The notes: generated by a model not told the origin, from the letters alone. A stretch of 64,000 nucleotides of DNA from CAYJAY01 sp964370715 (GCA_964370715.1 CAYJKJ010000014.1:11879-75878); one strand, 5' to 3'; shown: positions 16,999 through 26,212, counted from the first letter of the stretch. Made by a program: numbers and translations.

Positions 16999-18306
16999 AT
17001 GTGGTTTAACAAAAGTGTATTTTATCAAATCTATCCACTGGGGTTTTGTGGCGCACCAACATTTAACGATGGTCAAACAGAAAACAGAATACAAAAGATT
17101 TCGGATTTTATCCCTCAAATGAAAAAGCTTTCGGTAGATGCTTTGTATCTTTGCCCGGTGTTTGAAAGCGACAACCATGGCTATGACACAAGAGATTATA
17201 AAACTCTCGACAAACGTCTTGGCACAAACAACGACTTTAAAAAAGTTTGTGACGAGCTACATAAAAACGGAATAAAGATTGTTCTAGACGGAGTGTTTAA
17301 CCATGTCGGGCGTGGGTTCTATCCGTTTTTGGATGTTATTGAAAAGAAATGGGATAGCGAATATAAAGATTGGTTCTATATTAACTTCGACGGCAACAGC
17401 AACTATAACGACGGCTTTTGGTATGAGGGCTGGGAGGGTCATTTCGAGCTTGTTAAACTAAACCTCGATAACCCTGCGGTTGCGGATTATCTTATCGGGT
17501 GTGTTAAAGAATGGGTTGAGCTTTTCGATATCGACGGGCTTCGCCTCGACGTTGCCTACTGTTTAAACGAAAACTTCATCAGACGTTTGCGCTATGAATG
17601 CGACAACATGAAAAAAGATTTTTTCCTAATCGGGGAGATGCTCCACGGCGATTACAACCGATTAGTTAACAGCGAGATGCTCGATAGTTGCACAAACTAT
17701 GAATGCTATAAAGGGCTTTTTTCTTCGTTTAACTCAAACAATATGTTTGAAATAGCGCATAGCCTTTTACGCCAATTCGGACCCGAAAACCACACTCTTT
17801 ATAAAGGAAAACATCTTTTCAACTTTGTTGATAACCATGATGTCGAAAGAATTGCGAGCATTTTAAACAACAAAGACCACCTCAAACCAATATACGGTTT
17901 GTTGTTTTCTATGCCGGGAATACCCTGTGTTTATTACGGTAGCGAATGGGGAGCAGTTGGCAAAAAATCCGACGGCGACGAGGCGCTCCGCCCATATTTT
18001 GAGCAACCTGTTTTCAATGAACTATCGGAATTTATCGCAACGATAGCCAAAATTCACCAAACCGAAAAAGCGTTGACAGACGGTAGCTTTAAATCGCTTG
18101 TCTTGACAAATGACCAGTTTATCTTTGAACGTGAATTTGAGGGCGACAGGATTTTAGTTGCGATTAACGCTAAAAACGAACAGTACACGGCGCATTTCAA
18201 CGCCAACGCCGGAAGAGCGAAAGATCTTATTTCGGGGGAACAGCATGATTTTGGCGGCGGTTCTGTTTTGCCTCCGTTAAGCGTTCAATATTGGAAGGTG
18301 TTCTAG
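16999..18306 (+). CDS. GH13 alpha-amylase family enzyme, cytosolic
   Basis: This 435-residue enzyme carries all four GH13 regions: DGVFNHVG, GLRLDVAY (nucleophile Asp184), GEMLHG (acid/base Glu213) and FVDNHD (Asp281). There is no signal peptide, so it should act on maltodextrins or related oligosaccharides inside the cell, as neopullulanase or maltodextrin glucosidase relatives do. It is short and lacks the N-terminal starch-binding domain of neopullulanases. A GGTAGGG site precedes ATG 16999. An orphan sugar-ABC ATPase at 38.1 kb could energise uptake of its substrates. Confidence 0.92.
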   Translation: MWFNKSVFYQIYPLGFCGAPTFNDGQTENRIQKISDFIPQMKKLSVDALYLCPVFESDNHGYDTRDYKTLDKRLGTNNDFKKVCDELHKNGIKIVLDGVFNHVGRGFYPFLDVIEKKWDSEYKDWFYINFDGNSNYNDGFWYEGWEGHFELVKLNLDNPAVADYLIGCVKEWVELFDIDGLRLDVAYCLNENFIRRLRYECDNMKKDFFLIGEMLHGDYNRLVNSEMLDSCTNYECYKGLFSSFNSNNMFEIAHSLLRQFGPENHTLYKGKHLFNFVDNHDVERIASILNNKDHLKPIYGLLFSMPGIPCVYYGSEWGAVGKKSDGDEALRPYFEQPVFNELSEFIATIAKIHQTEKALTDGSFKSLVLTNDQFIFEREFEGDRILVAINAKNEQYTAHFNANAGRAKDLISGEQHDFGGGSVLPPLSVQYWKVF

Positions 18307-18317
18307 ATCGTCTTAGC

Positions 18318-18455
18318 CTTGATGGCGGAGACGTTGGAAATACTACTTGTCGAGCAGTCGCTCGCCATTTTGCGTAGCAGCGCAAAAACCGTAGTATTTC
18401 TAAATCGAAGTTTAGCGGAAAAATTCAGAAAGCTGCAACATCCCTTAACCAAAGG
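18318..18455 (+). repeat. structured intergenic repeat, copy 1
   Basis: An outer stem GAAATACTAC/GTAGTATTTC (18337-18346, 18391-18400) encloses two perfect hairpins: CGAGC-AGTC-GCTCG (18351-18364) and TTTTGCG-TAGCAG-CGCAAAA (18368-18387), a cloverleaf-like fold. The flanks resemble the element at 38017-38110: both begin CTTAGCCT...GGAGAC and both end TTAGCG...CAGAA...TGCAACA, in the same orientation. Confidence 0.65.
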
Positions 18456-18470
18456 AGAAAACATATAAAA

Positions 18471-18734
18471 ATGAACACGGTGAAAATAAAGATAGCGCAA
18501 TCAATAGGAATTGCGATAGTTGCGCTAGTCTATCTTATAAGCCCGATAGATATTATACCCGATGCTTTTTTGGGGCTAGGTCAGATGGACGACATCGCCG
18601 TTATAAGCCTTGCGGCTGTTAACGCCTATCGTGCGTATACCCTGCACAAGCAAAATAAAAAACAAACCAAAAACGACGAAAAGCCAAAAGCTGATGCTAT
18701 CGATGTTGAATATAAAGTTCTGGACGACGAATAA
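18471..18734 (+). CDS. DUF1232 (YkvA-like) membrane protein
   Basis: An 87-residue protein whose core VALVYLISPIDIIPDAFLGLGQMDDIAV is the DUF1232 signature: a hydrophobic helix followed by the SPIDxIPD motif and the MDD motif. A Lys-rich then acidic tail follows. The domain is widespread, function unknown. AAAGGAG precedes ATG 18471. It lies between a structured repeat and bile salt hydrolase with no clear functional tie. Confidence 0.88.
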   Translation: MNTVKIKIAQSIGIAIVALVYLISPIDIIPDAFLGLGQMDDIAVISLAAVNAYRAYTLHKQNKKQTKNDEKPKADAIDVEYKVLDDE

Positions 18735-18769
18735 TAGTTTTATAGTTAGTATGAAAGGAATTTGAAAAA

Positions 18770-19756
18770 ATGTGTACAACTTTTACGCTTAAAACAGAGG
18801 ACTGTTATTTTGGCAGAAACATGGATCTTGAATATTCTTTTGGCGAACAGGTGGTTATAGTTCCTCGGAATATGTCGCTTAATTTTAAATTAGAAAGCCC
18901 CAAAGCTTCCCACTATGCCATAATTGGCATGGCGGCGGTAGTTGAGGGCTATCCCCTTTTTGCCGAAGGATTAAACGAAAAAGGCCTTTATGTTGCGGGG
19001 CTTAACTTCCCGGGATATGCTGTTTATTCGAGCGAAGCAACACAAAACAAACTTAATCTTGCGCCATATGAGATAATCTCTTATATTCTAGCAAGTTGCA
19101 AAAGCGCAATCGAGGCGAAACAACAGCTTGAAAACGCCAATATTGTTGCGATAAAATATTCCGAACAGCTTGAACTGCCAACGCTTCATTGGTATATTGC
19201 GGATAAAAAATCTGCGTTTGTTTTAGAATCAACTATGGCTGGGATAAAGATATATGATAATCCGGTTGAAGTTTTAACCAACAGCCCGACATTTGATTTC
19301 CAAATCACAAACCTTGCGAACTATATGGGGTGTTCCAAAAACGTTCCGCAAAACAACCTAACCAAAGAAATTCCGTTGTCGCCGCTAGGACAGGGCGCAG
19401 GAGCTATCGGAATACCGGGCGACAGTTCCCCCGTTTCAAGGTTTGTTCAAACGTTTTTCACCAAAACAAACTCCTACTGCGAAAAAGATGAATATTCCAG
19501 CATTTCGCAGGTGTTCCACATTCTCGAAAAGGTCGCAATGGTTAAAGGCACCGTTGTTACGCCACAGGATAAAAACGACATAACAACCTATAGTTGTTGC
19601 ATCAACGCCGACAAAGGGATATACTACTACAAGACGTATGACAACAGCATGATATCGGCGGTAAACCTTTTTTCGGAACAACTTGAAGATGATAAACTTT
19701 TCAGATATCCGCTTGAAACTAATCAAAAGATTTTCTTTGTCAACAAAAAAGCATAA
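18770..19756 (+). CDS. choloylglycine (bile salt) hydrolase
   Basis: An Ntn hydrolase that removes glycine or taurine from conjugated bile salts. After Met removal, Cys2 becomes the N-terminal nucleophile. Arg16, Asp19, Asn79, Asn171 and Arg224 match the catalytic set known for Bifidobacterium BSH (Arg18, Asp21, Asn82, Asn175, Arg228). EGLNEKGLYVAGLNFPGYA, LHWYIADK, DNPVEVLTNSP and SPVSRF are family-typical stretches, and 328 residues is the normal length. Penicillin V acylases share the fold, so specificity for bile salts is probable rather than certain. AAGGA precedes ATG 18770. It supports an intestinal habitat. Confidence 0.92.
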   Translation: MCTTFTLKTEDCYFGRNMDLEYSFGEQVVIVPRNMSLNFKLESPKASHYAIIGMAAVVEGYPLFAEGLNEKGLYVAGLNFPGYAVYSSEATQNKLNLAPYEIISYILASCKSAIEAKQQLENANIVAIKYSEQLELPTLHWYIADKKSAFVLESTMAGIKIYDNPVEVLTNSPTFDFQITNLANYMGCSKNVPQNNLTKEIPLSPLGQGAGAIGIPGDSSPVSRFVQTFFTKTNSYCEKDEYSSISQVFHILEKVAMVKGTVVTPQDKNDITTYSCCINADKGIYYYKTYDNSMISAVNLFSEQLEDDKLFRYPLETNQKIFFVNKKA

Positions 19757-19896
19757 CGAAGTTTTAATGGTTGGGTTAATGTTTAAATAATCTCTTGTTT
19801 GTTTTGGTTAACACAGAATATTTTTTTTAAAAAATATCGATAATTGAATAAAACACAATCTTTCGGTTCAAAATAGGTGTAACGGAGGAAATGAAC

Positions 19897-20769
19897 ATGA
19901 AAGATTATCAAGACATATTAAAAGATGATTTGTCTAAAACGATTGACGAAGTTTCAGAAAAGCCGGTTGAACCAAACACCGATGAACTTTTTGGCGACAA
20001 CGATTTAGAACAAACCGAACCACAACCCGGCGGTTTTTTGAATTTCTTTAAAAGAAACGCTTTTTACATTGCAATTGTCGTTGCGGTGTCGGCGGCATCA
20101 TACGTTTCATATAACGCAGTTATGGGAATGATAGAGGATTTCACTAAGCCTTCCACAGAAAAAATTTCGGAGGAAAAATGGACAGACACAAAGCAAAGCG
20201 ATATTTCTGTTCAAGCACAGCCACAAACCCCTGTACCACAGCAGCAAGATACGCCGACCGAGCCTTCCTTGCCCTCCTCGTCATCGGCACAGGAGCCTAT
20301 ATTGCCGGACTCGGCAGATTTACCCGTAGAGTCATCGAATACCGAAACCTCGCCCGTGGGATCATTCGTATTGCCGGTCGTTGGTCAGATAACTAAGGGA
20401 TTCAGCGGAGATAAGCTGGTGTTTTGCGAAACTATGGGGGATTGGCGAACCCATAACGGCATCGATATAACGGCGGAACAAGGAACAAGCGTTGTCGCCG
20501 TCACCGACGGAACGGTTGAATTTGCCGGACAAAGCGACCTTTGGGGTCTTGTGGTTGAGGTTAAACTCATAACGGGACACACCGCAATTTATGCAAACCT
20601 AGGTTCAATCGCCGACATCAAAGCCGGCACACTCGTTAAACAAGGGGATGTTCTAGGATCTGTTGGAACCTCTTCGATAATCGAAAAGGGCGACAAACCC
20701 CATCTACACTTTGAGATAATTTCGGGGGATAAATTCCTCGACCCGCTAACGCTCCTAAACGATCAATAA
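19897..20769 (+). CDS. spoIIQ: SpoIIQ-like sporulation protein, M23 (LytM) domain
   Basis: The forespore partner of SpoIIIAH in the engulfment channel. Residues counted from the first ATG: an acidic N-terminus, one membrane helix (57-79), a Pro/Gln/Ser-rich linker, then a LytM domain (about 157-292). The zinc motif is intact (His188 and Asp192 in HNGID, HLH at 271-273), as in Clostridium SpoIIQ; the Bacillus subtilis protein has lost a ligand. ATG 19897 is preferred to 19891, since GGAGG lies eight bases before it. It converges on spoIIID, which strengthens the sporulation assignment over a general M23 peptidase. Confidence 0.82.
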   Translation: MKDYQDILKDDLSKTIDEVSEKPVEPNTDELFGDNDLEQTEPQPGGFLNFFKRNAFYIAIVVAVSAASYVSYNAVMGMIEDFTKPSTEKISEEKWTDTKQSDISVQAQPQTPVPQQQDTPTEPSLPSSSSAQEPILPDSADLPVESSNTETSPVGSFVLPVVGQITKGFSGDKLVFCETMGDWRTHNGIDITAEQGTSVVAVTDGTVEFAGQSDLWGLVVEVKLITGHTAIYANLGSIADIKAGTLVKQGDVLGSVGTSSIIEKGDKPHLHFEIISGDKFLDPLTLLNDQ

Positions 20770-20791
20770 CAAAACAATAAACAATCTATTC

Positions 20792-20836
20792 AAAAGGCTA
20801 TGACGAAACATTAAAATTCATCATAGCCTTTTTTAA
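20792..20836. terminator. bidirectional terminator between spoIIQ and spoIIID
   Basis: AAAAGGCTATGA (20792-20803) pairs with TCATAGCCTTTT (20821-20832), with a T run on the plus side; the stem also serves the convergent minus-strand gene. Confidence 0.85.
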
Positions 20837-20851
20837 TTTTTTGTTTTTGGG

Positions 20852-21133
20852 TTAATCTTCAAACTCTCCATCATTTTTTAATTTTTGATATTTAAGTTTT
20901 GTTGCGTTTCCGCCCCTTATATGTCGCTCGTCCTTGTTTTTTTGCAACACGGCGTCCGCCATTCTCCAAAGCGCTACGTTAATAATTTTAAGCTTTTTTT
21001 GAATATCCGAATGAACCGTTGATTTTCCAATACCAAATTCAGCGGCGGCGCCCCGAACGGTATCCCCCGTTTCGATGATATATTGCCCCAACAAAATGGC
21101 TCTATCGTTTGTATTAATAATAAACACTTCCAT
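20852..21133 (-). CDS. spoIIID: sporulation transcriptional regulator SpoIIID
   Basis: A 93-residue DNA-binding protein that in Bacillus and Clostridium adjusts the sigma-E regulon of the mother cell. The helix-turn-helix GDTVRGAAAEFGIGKSTVHS and the C-terminal basic stretch RHIRGGNATKLKYQK match SpoIIID almost residue for residue. The usual N-terminal KERxxxI helix is slightly divergent. ATG 21133 has only a weak purine site. It is separate from and downstream of the two-component operon on the same strand, but its 57-base spacer and function suggest its own promoter. Confidence 0.95.
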   Translation of the reverse strand: MEVFIINTNDRAILLGQYIIETGDTVRGAAAEFGIGKSTVHSDIQKKLKIINVALWRMADAVLQKNKDERHIRGGNATKLKYQKLKNDGEFED

Positions 21134-21190
21134 TTCTTTTTTTATAGGAAATATTTATTCAAAAGCATCAATCGATAGAACCGTTAATTT

Positions 21191-22573
21191 TTAAATTTTT
21201 TTGTAGCAAGCCTCGCTTTTGTCAATCACAACTTTAAACATCGCCCCAGCCTCTAGATTTTGCGCTATTATTTTTGCGCCGATTATATCCGCACCGGTCT
21301 TTGCTATCGAAAGCCCAAGCCCTAAGTTGCCGCCTTTTCCTTTATAGAACCTGTCAAAAAGATGCTCTATATCATGCTCTGAAAGCCCGTCTCCGTCGTC
21401 TGCAACCGAGATAGTTATTATATCTTGTTCTTTTTTAAGATTAACACAAACCGTTGTGCTGGCGTGGCGAAGAGCGTTAGAGATTAGGTTAGTTACAATC
21501 GGTCGCAAGATCTCTTCGCTGGTGTATATCTCGATCATCTCATCGGGAATGCCGCAAACTATCTTTTTGCCTTGATTGTGTTCTATACCCGAAAGAAGAT
21601 TAACTTGAACCGAAAGAAAATCATTTAAAATCACCGATTCTGATTTTTGCAAGGTGTCGTAGTTTTCAATTCGAGCAAGCGTTAGAAGATTATCAACGAT
21701 CGTCGTCAATCGTTTTGTTTCGCCCGATATAACCTCGATTGCTTGCTGTTGCGAAAAGACCCCCTCTTGCAACCCTTCCGCAAACCCTCCGATGCTCATG
21801 AGCGGTGTGCGAAGTTCATGCGAAGCATTTTGTAAAAACGATTTTTGCTGTTTGTCATAATGATAAATCCGTTTGTTCATCTCGTTTATCTCTTGCGACA
21901 TCTCAAAAAGCTCAACGCTGTCATATTCGTTATCGATTTTTATAAGCTCATTTGATTTAAGATTCTTGATAGTTTCCGACATCTCTTTGATAGGCTTGGA
22001 TATACTATTAGCGATTTTTTGAGAAATAACTACAAAAAGTATTATCGACACAAGAATAACACTTACCAAAATTACGTTGACCATGTCGACCAAACCGCTC
22101 GCAAAATGCCCCTCCGAAATATATATAACCGTTTGCCCGGGTTGCAAAAGTTCCGTTTCAACCTTTATCGCATGGTAGTATTCGCCATCAATCCAAAACG
22201 TTGCTATATCCTCAAACGGAATATCTTTGGTTTTTGATATCGCCTCGGTCATTATCTCATCCGAAAGAGAGCGTTCTCCAAACCTTGTTATGTTTCTGTG
22301 TGAGTCGTTTTCGGTAACGACGATATGTGTATTTGAGCCGACATCAAGAAACTTTAGATTGTCGATGTTGGGATTAAAATGTTTGTCGGGACCCGGTTTT
22401 GACGCAAGGCCAATGTTCGTTTCCAACCTGTTTGCCGCTTTCATAAGTTCGGTCTCGGCTTGTCCGAAAGAATAGATATTAACCGTCACGTTGAACAAAA
22501 CAAGCACCAACAGTTGAATGGCAATATTTAAAGCTATGTATGGTCTTGAAATTTTTTGTTTGATTGATTTCAT
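21191..22573 (-). CDS. two-component sensor histidine kinase
   Basis: A 460-residue membrane kinase: helix near the N-terminus, an extracellular sensor of about 125 residues, a second helix (ILVSVILVSIILFVVISQ), HAMP region, HisKA with the phospho-acceptor in NASHELRTPLMS, and HATPase boxes (NLISNALRHA; DDGDGL; GLGLSIAK). It pairs with the response regulator just upstream and belongs to the exporter operon, so it probably senses a substrate of that pump. ATG 22573 is used; AAAGAAAGGGG lies 14 bases away, but a GGGC-TTCG-CCC hairpin between would bring it closer. The in-frame TTG at 22603 lacks a site. Confidence 0.93.
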   Translation of the reverse strand: MKSIKQKISRPYIALNIAIQLLVLVLFNVTVNIYSFGQAETELMKAANRLETNIGLASKPGPDKHFNPNIDNLKFLDVGSNTHIVVTENDSHRNITRFGERSLSDEIMTEAISKTKDIPFEDIATFWIDGEYYHAIKVETELLQPGQTVIYISEGHFASGLVDMVNVILVSVILVSIILFVVISQKIANSISKPIKEMSETIKNLKSNELIKIDNEYDSVELFEMSQEINEMNKRIYHYDKQQKSFLQNASHELRTPLMSIGGFAEGLQEGVFSQQQAIEVISGETKRLTTIVDNLLTLARIENYDTLQKSESVILNDFLSVQVNLLSGIEHNQGKKIVCGIPDEMIEIYTSEEILRPIVTNLISNALRHASTTVCVNLKKEQDIITISVADDGDGLSEHDIEHLFDRFYKGKGGNLGLGLSIAKTGADIIGAKIIAQNLEAGAMFKVVIDKSEACYKKI

Positions 22574-22660
22574 GTTTATGGGCGAAGCCCCTTTCTTTCC
22601 CAAACTCGTTTCGCTTAACGTTGTAGGTTGGTTTTTTATCTTCTAACTACATCTTTTTTC

Positions 22661-23338
22661 TTATGCTGTCTCCAACTTAAAGCCAAATCCCCAAACCGAA
22701 GTTATTCGAACTTTCGTTGTTAAAAGTTTTTTTCTAAGCCTTTTTAAAACATCGTCGCAAGCTCTTGTGTCAACCTCAAAATCAAACTTCCAAACATTTT
22801 TTAAGATTTCTTCCCTTGAAACAGCACGTCCGCTGTTTTTAAACATATATGATAACAGCGCAAACTCTGTCGGGGTGAAATCGAGCGACGTTCCGTTTTG
22901 CTTTGCTGCCATCATATCAAGATCAATTTCGATATCTCCATAGTTTAACAAAGCGGCCTGCAAAGGCATTCGCTCAAGCTCTATTCGGCGAAATATAGAT
23001 TTAACCCTTGCAACAAGTTCCATCGGGGAAAACGGTTTAACAAGATAATCATCGCCCCCCATCGTTATGCCGGTTATCCTGTCGAGTTCGCTGTCTCTTG
23101 CCGAAACTATGATTATCGGAACGTTGTGCATCTGGCGAATTGCGTTGCAAATCGAAAGCCCATCGGTTCCCGGCATCATGATATCGAGAATAACAAGGTC
23201 GCAAGCTTGGTTTTTAAATTCATAAAACAGCTGATCCCCCGTTTCAAACGCCTTAACTTCAAAACCATCTCGGCTTAAAAACCCCGTCATTATCTCCCTT
23301 ATGTTTCGTTCATCGTCCGCTATATATATTTTTTTCAT
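22661..23338 (-). CDS. OmpR/PhoB-family response regulator
   Basis: A 225-residue regulator with a receiver domain (acidic pocket DDE near the start, phospho-acceptor Asp in VILDIMMPGTDG, Lys in LVKPFSP) and a C-terminal winged helix (TPTEFALLSYMFKNSGRAVSRE; ITSVWGFGFKLE). The reading frame continues 65 codons upstream without a ribosome site; ATG 23338 has GGTGG upstream and begins the standard MKKIYIADDE. It sits between the ABC ATPase and its cognate kinase and likely controls this exporter operon. Confidence 0.95.
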   Translation of the reverse strand: MKKIYIADDERNIREIMTGFLSRDGFEVKAFETGDQLFYEFKNQACDLVILDIMMPGTDGLSICNAIRQMHNVPIIIVSARDSELDRITGITMGGDDYLVKPFSPMELVARVKSIFRRIELERMPLQAALLNYGDIEIDLDMMAAKQNGTSLDFTPTEFALLSYMFKNSGRAVSREEILKNVWKFDFEVDTRACDDVLKRLRKKLLTTKVRITSVWGFGFKLETA

Positions 23339-23510
23339 CTGACCACCATTTTTATATTTAAATTCAGCTACGCTAAAACTCTTACACAAATTATACTGCA
23401 ACCGAAACAAGTTCTCAACCGAAACCAAAAATTTTGTTTTGAATATAATACGATTTAAATCGCCGCCCGTTGGGCATGGCGAAAACACACAATATTTTCC
23501 ATAGTTTTGA

Positions 23511-24170
23511 TTATATAAACTGCCCATCCACAATCTCGGTTACCCTTTGCGCTCGCTTAGCTATCTTGGCATCATGCGTAATCATAATTATCGTGTTGCC
23601 TGCTTGATGCAGCTTGTTAAAAAGAGCCATAACCTCTTCGCCGGTCTGTTGGTCAAGCGCTCCTGTCGGCTCATCCGCTAATAATATAGACGGAGAACCA
23701 ACAAGCGCTCTTGCTATCGCAACCCTTTGTTGCTGTCCTCCCGAAAGCTCGGAAGGTCGATGTTTAATTCTTTTTGTTAACCCTAGCATATCGATAGTTG
23801 GCATGGCGGTTTCGGTAGCTGTTTTATGCGTCATACCGCGCGCTAGCAACGGCATGATTATATTTTGAAGCGCCGAATAGGTCGGGATAAGTTGGTATTT
23901 TTGAAATATAAATCCTATCTTTTCGTTTCGAATCTTTGTTAGGCTTTCCCCTTTTTTGTCATGAACCGAAACGCCATCTAAGAAATATTGCCCGCTATCG
24001 CAAACATCCATACACCCCAGAATGTTCATAAGGGTAGATTTTCCACTTCCCGAGGGGCCGAGAATGGCAACAAATTCGCCTTTCTCGACGACGAGATCAA
24101 CCGATTTTAAAACAACAAGCTGTTCCCCCCCGGTGTTATATTGTTTAACTATGCCGCTCATCGATATCAT
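23511..24170 (-). CDS. MacB/LolD-type ABC exporter ATP-binding protein
   Basis: The 219-residue ATPase contains Walker A GPSGSGKST, signature LSGGQQQRVAIARAL, Walker B ILLADEPTGALD and the switch histidine ITHD. The NEKIGFIFQ and EPTGALDQQTG stretches are typical of the MacB/LolD/FtsE group, which drives FtsX-fold permeases. Its partner permease is encoded two genes upstream. It starts seven bases after the lipoprotein gene. A second in-frame ATG at 24161 is possible. Confidence 0.94.
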   Translation of the reverse strand: MISMSGIVKQYNTGGEQLVVLKSVDLVVEKGEFVAILGPSGSGKSTLMNILGCMDVCDSGQYFLDGVSVHDKKGESLTKIRNEKIGFIFQKYQLIPTYSALQNIIMPLLARGMTHKTATETAMPTIDMLGLTKRIKHRPSELSGGQQQRVAIARALVGSPSILLADEPTGALDQQTGEEVMALFNKLHQAGNTIIMITHDAKIAKRAQRVTEIVDGQFI

Positions 24171-24176
24171 ATTATT

Positions 24177-24854
24177 CTAACCCATTATGTTGACCGACAA
24201 AACATTTTCTTCATCATCGGTTACGACCGTTACATACATATCTTCCGCTATGTTGGAAAACGTCATCTCGGTTCCAAACTGTGTAACCGGTGTTCCAACC
24301 GGAATAACGAATGTTTTGGTTTCATCGGTTAGCGTTACTATTTCGGAATAGTCTTGGCCTTCGATAGCCGATTGGCCTCCCATTCCACCGCCCGACATTC
24401 CGCCGCCTTGGCGTTCGCCGCCACCTTCACCCGCTCCGTCATTTGGACGTTCACTCATTTCTGAACGTTCGCCGGTTTCACCATCTGGGCGCTCGCCCAT
24501 TTCGCCAGTTTGGCGCTCACCGCCATTTGTGTTTTGTGGTTGTTCCATCATCTCCGAGGGCATCTGTTGCATCTCGCCACCCCCGAAACCTTGTTCGCCC
24601 TCCATCTCGCCAACTGTTACGGTTATTTCGTTGCCCAAAACTTCGGTAACAAGACCTATCGTTCTTGTTCCTTGCTGTTCGGGGCGGTTTTGCCCATCGC
24701 CATTTTGACCTTCGCCGTTTTGCCCTGTCGGTCTTTGTTCCGTCGTCTCGGTTGTTTGTTGCGTGTCGGTCTGTTCAGGTTGCGATGTGTCGGAACACGC
24801 CGTTAAAAACAAAAATGTCATTGCTAAAATCAAAACTGCTAAAATCTTTTTCAT
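24177..24854 (-). CDS. low-complexity lipoprotein within the exporter operon
   Basis: A signal peptide with lipobox LTAC (Cys20) shows membrane anchoring outside the cell. The first half is Gln/Thr/Glu-rich, then there is a segment reading TIGLVTEVLGNEITVTVGE that resembles a DUF5666-like beta unit, interrupted by about 80 residues of Gly/Glu/Arg/Met repeats (GERPDGETGERSEMSERPND and similar) before the strand pattern resumes (DETKTFVIPVGTPVT). Function unknown. Its place between the MacB-type permease and ATPase suggests an accessory role in the pump, perhaps substrate or wall contact. It could tolerate length change in the repeats. Confidence 0.75.
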   Translation of the reverse strand: MKKILAVLILAMTFLFLTACSDTSQPEQTDTQQTTETTEQRPTGQNGEGQNGDGQNRPEQQGTRTIGLVTEVLGNEITVTVGEMEGEQGFGGGEMQQMPSEMMEQPQNTNGGERQTGEMGERPDGETGERSEMSERPNDGAGEGGGERQGGGMSGGGMGGQSAIEGQDYSEIVTLTDETKTFVIPVGTPVTQFGTEMTFSNIAEDMYVTVVTDDEENVLSVNIMG

Positions 24855-24901
24855 AATAAAACTCCGTTCTGCCGTTTTTTATCGGCATAAAAAATATTTG
24901 T

Positions 24902-26212
24902 CTAGTCGCTGTTTAGCGCTTCAATCGGTATAAGGTTTGATGCTTTAAAAGCCGGATAGAATCCGAAAACCGTTCCGGTGAGTAGCGCAAACAAAAACGC
25001 CAGCACGATAGACGGCACCGTTAAAATAACCGTCATATCGGTATATTCCATAAGTGGCATAACTGCAAAGCTTAATAAAACGCCAAACATTCCACCTATA
25101 AACCCAATCATCGAGGCTTCTGTCAAAAACAAAAGCAGTATATCTCTTTTTTTTGTTCCGAGGGATTTTAATATCCCTATCTCTTTTGTCCGTTCCTTAA
25201 CCGAAACAAACAAAACGTTCATTATGCCGATACCGCCAACCACAAACACTATGACCGCAACCGCAAGAAGAAGCATCGAAAGAGTGTTTGCCGATTGCAT
25301 AGCGGCATCCATCGTAGCTCCTGCATCCTGAACCGAATAGACTCCGTCGGGATTTTCTTGAGTTAAAACAAGTTCGATGTTTTGGATAACGGTCGAAACC
25401 GAATTAACGTCGCTTGCTAACACCGATATACTGGGGGTTGTGTTTCGTTCTAACAGATATTTTTCGGCGGTTGAATATGGCATAAAAACCGTTTCATCGG
25501 GGTTAACTCCGCTAACAACGGTACCCATTTGGGCTAGAACCCCGTTGACTACATATTCTCTCCCATCTATCTCGACACGGCTGTCGTAGGCATAGTTTAG
25601 CGAACCGAAGATCTCAATAGCAACGTTGTAGCCCAATATCACCGCACGAACTTCGTTTTGCTCGTCGCTTTCGGTTATGAATCCGCCGATTATGGGGGTA
25701 AGGTTTGATATTTCGGCATAGCTTGCCGTTGTTCCGACAACATCTAGCGTTATCGCTTCTTCAAGGTCTCCCCCCAACACATCACTTTCAACCGTTGCAA
25801 ATATCGCTCCCGTTGCGATGTTGGGGACAAAATACAATATATCTTCAAGGCTTTGTTCCGAAAGAGTTGCGCTGTCGTTGGTCGGAAGTCTCGTTGAAGC
25901 GGAACTCGCCGAACCCGTCGAGCTGCCTCGAGAACCGCCGCCTCCACCGCCGCCACCGCTTGGAGGCATACCCCCTCCGCCGGGGGACATCATTCCATTC
26001 ATCATAGCCGAAGCGTCGTTTGATATCGTTATCGTTCCGGCGTTAAGGGTGTTAAACTGTTGTTCAACATCCTGTTTTCCGCCTTCACCTATCGCTATAA
26101 CCATAACTATAGTAGCAGCACCGACGACTATTCCAAGAGAGGTTAAAAACACTTTAAATTTATTCTGTTTAAGGTTGATTAAAACAAGGCGTAAAATCTC
26201 ATTAATTAACAT
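24902..26212 (-). CDS. MacB-like FtsX-fold ABC exporter permease
   Basis: Four membrane helices, one at the N-terminus (FLTSLGIVVGAATIVMVIAIG) and three at the C-terminus (MNVLFVSVKERTKEIGILKSLG, with its docking helix, follows the second), with a large extracellular domain between, as in MacB. The extracellular part contains a Gly/Ser-rich insert with a run of eight Gly. It works with the HlyD adaptor upstream and ATPase downstream in efflux of peptides, lipids or antibiotics. ATG 26212 overlaps the adaptor gene by 11 bases, implying coupled translation. Confidence 0.92.
   Translation of the reverse strand: MLINEILRLVLINLKQNKFKVFLTSLGIVVGAATIVMVIAIGEGGKQDVEQQFNTLNAGTITISNDASAMMNGMMSPGGGGMPPSGGGGGGGGSRGSSTGSASSASTRLPTNDSATLSEQSLEDILYFVPNIATGAIFATVESDVLGGDLEEAITLDVVGTTASYAEISNLTPIIGGFITESDEQNEVRAVILGYNVAIEIFGSLNYAYDSRVEIDGREYVVNGVLAQMGTVVSGVNPDETVFMPYSTAEKYLLERNTTPSISVLASDVNSVSTVIQNIELVLTQENPDGVYSVQDAGATMDAAMQSANTLSMLLLAVAVIVFVVGGIGIMNVLFVSVKERTKEIGILKSLGTKKRDILLLFLTEASMIGFIGGMFGVLLSFAVMPLMEYTDMTVILTVPSIVLAFLFALLTGTVFGFYPAFKASNLIPIEALNSD

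Noticed and set aside
23339..23533. 65-residue N-terminal extension of the response regulator
   Set aside because: No ribosome site, no similarity to receiver domains, and it overlaps the end of the ABC ATPase gene; ATG 23338 gives the standard start.
24443..24856. Several plus-strand frames opposite the lipoprotein gene
   Set aside because: They arise from the Gly/Glu repeat composition of the real gene; none has a start signal or domain.
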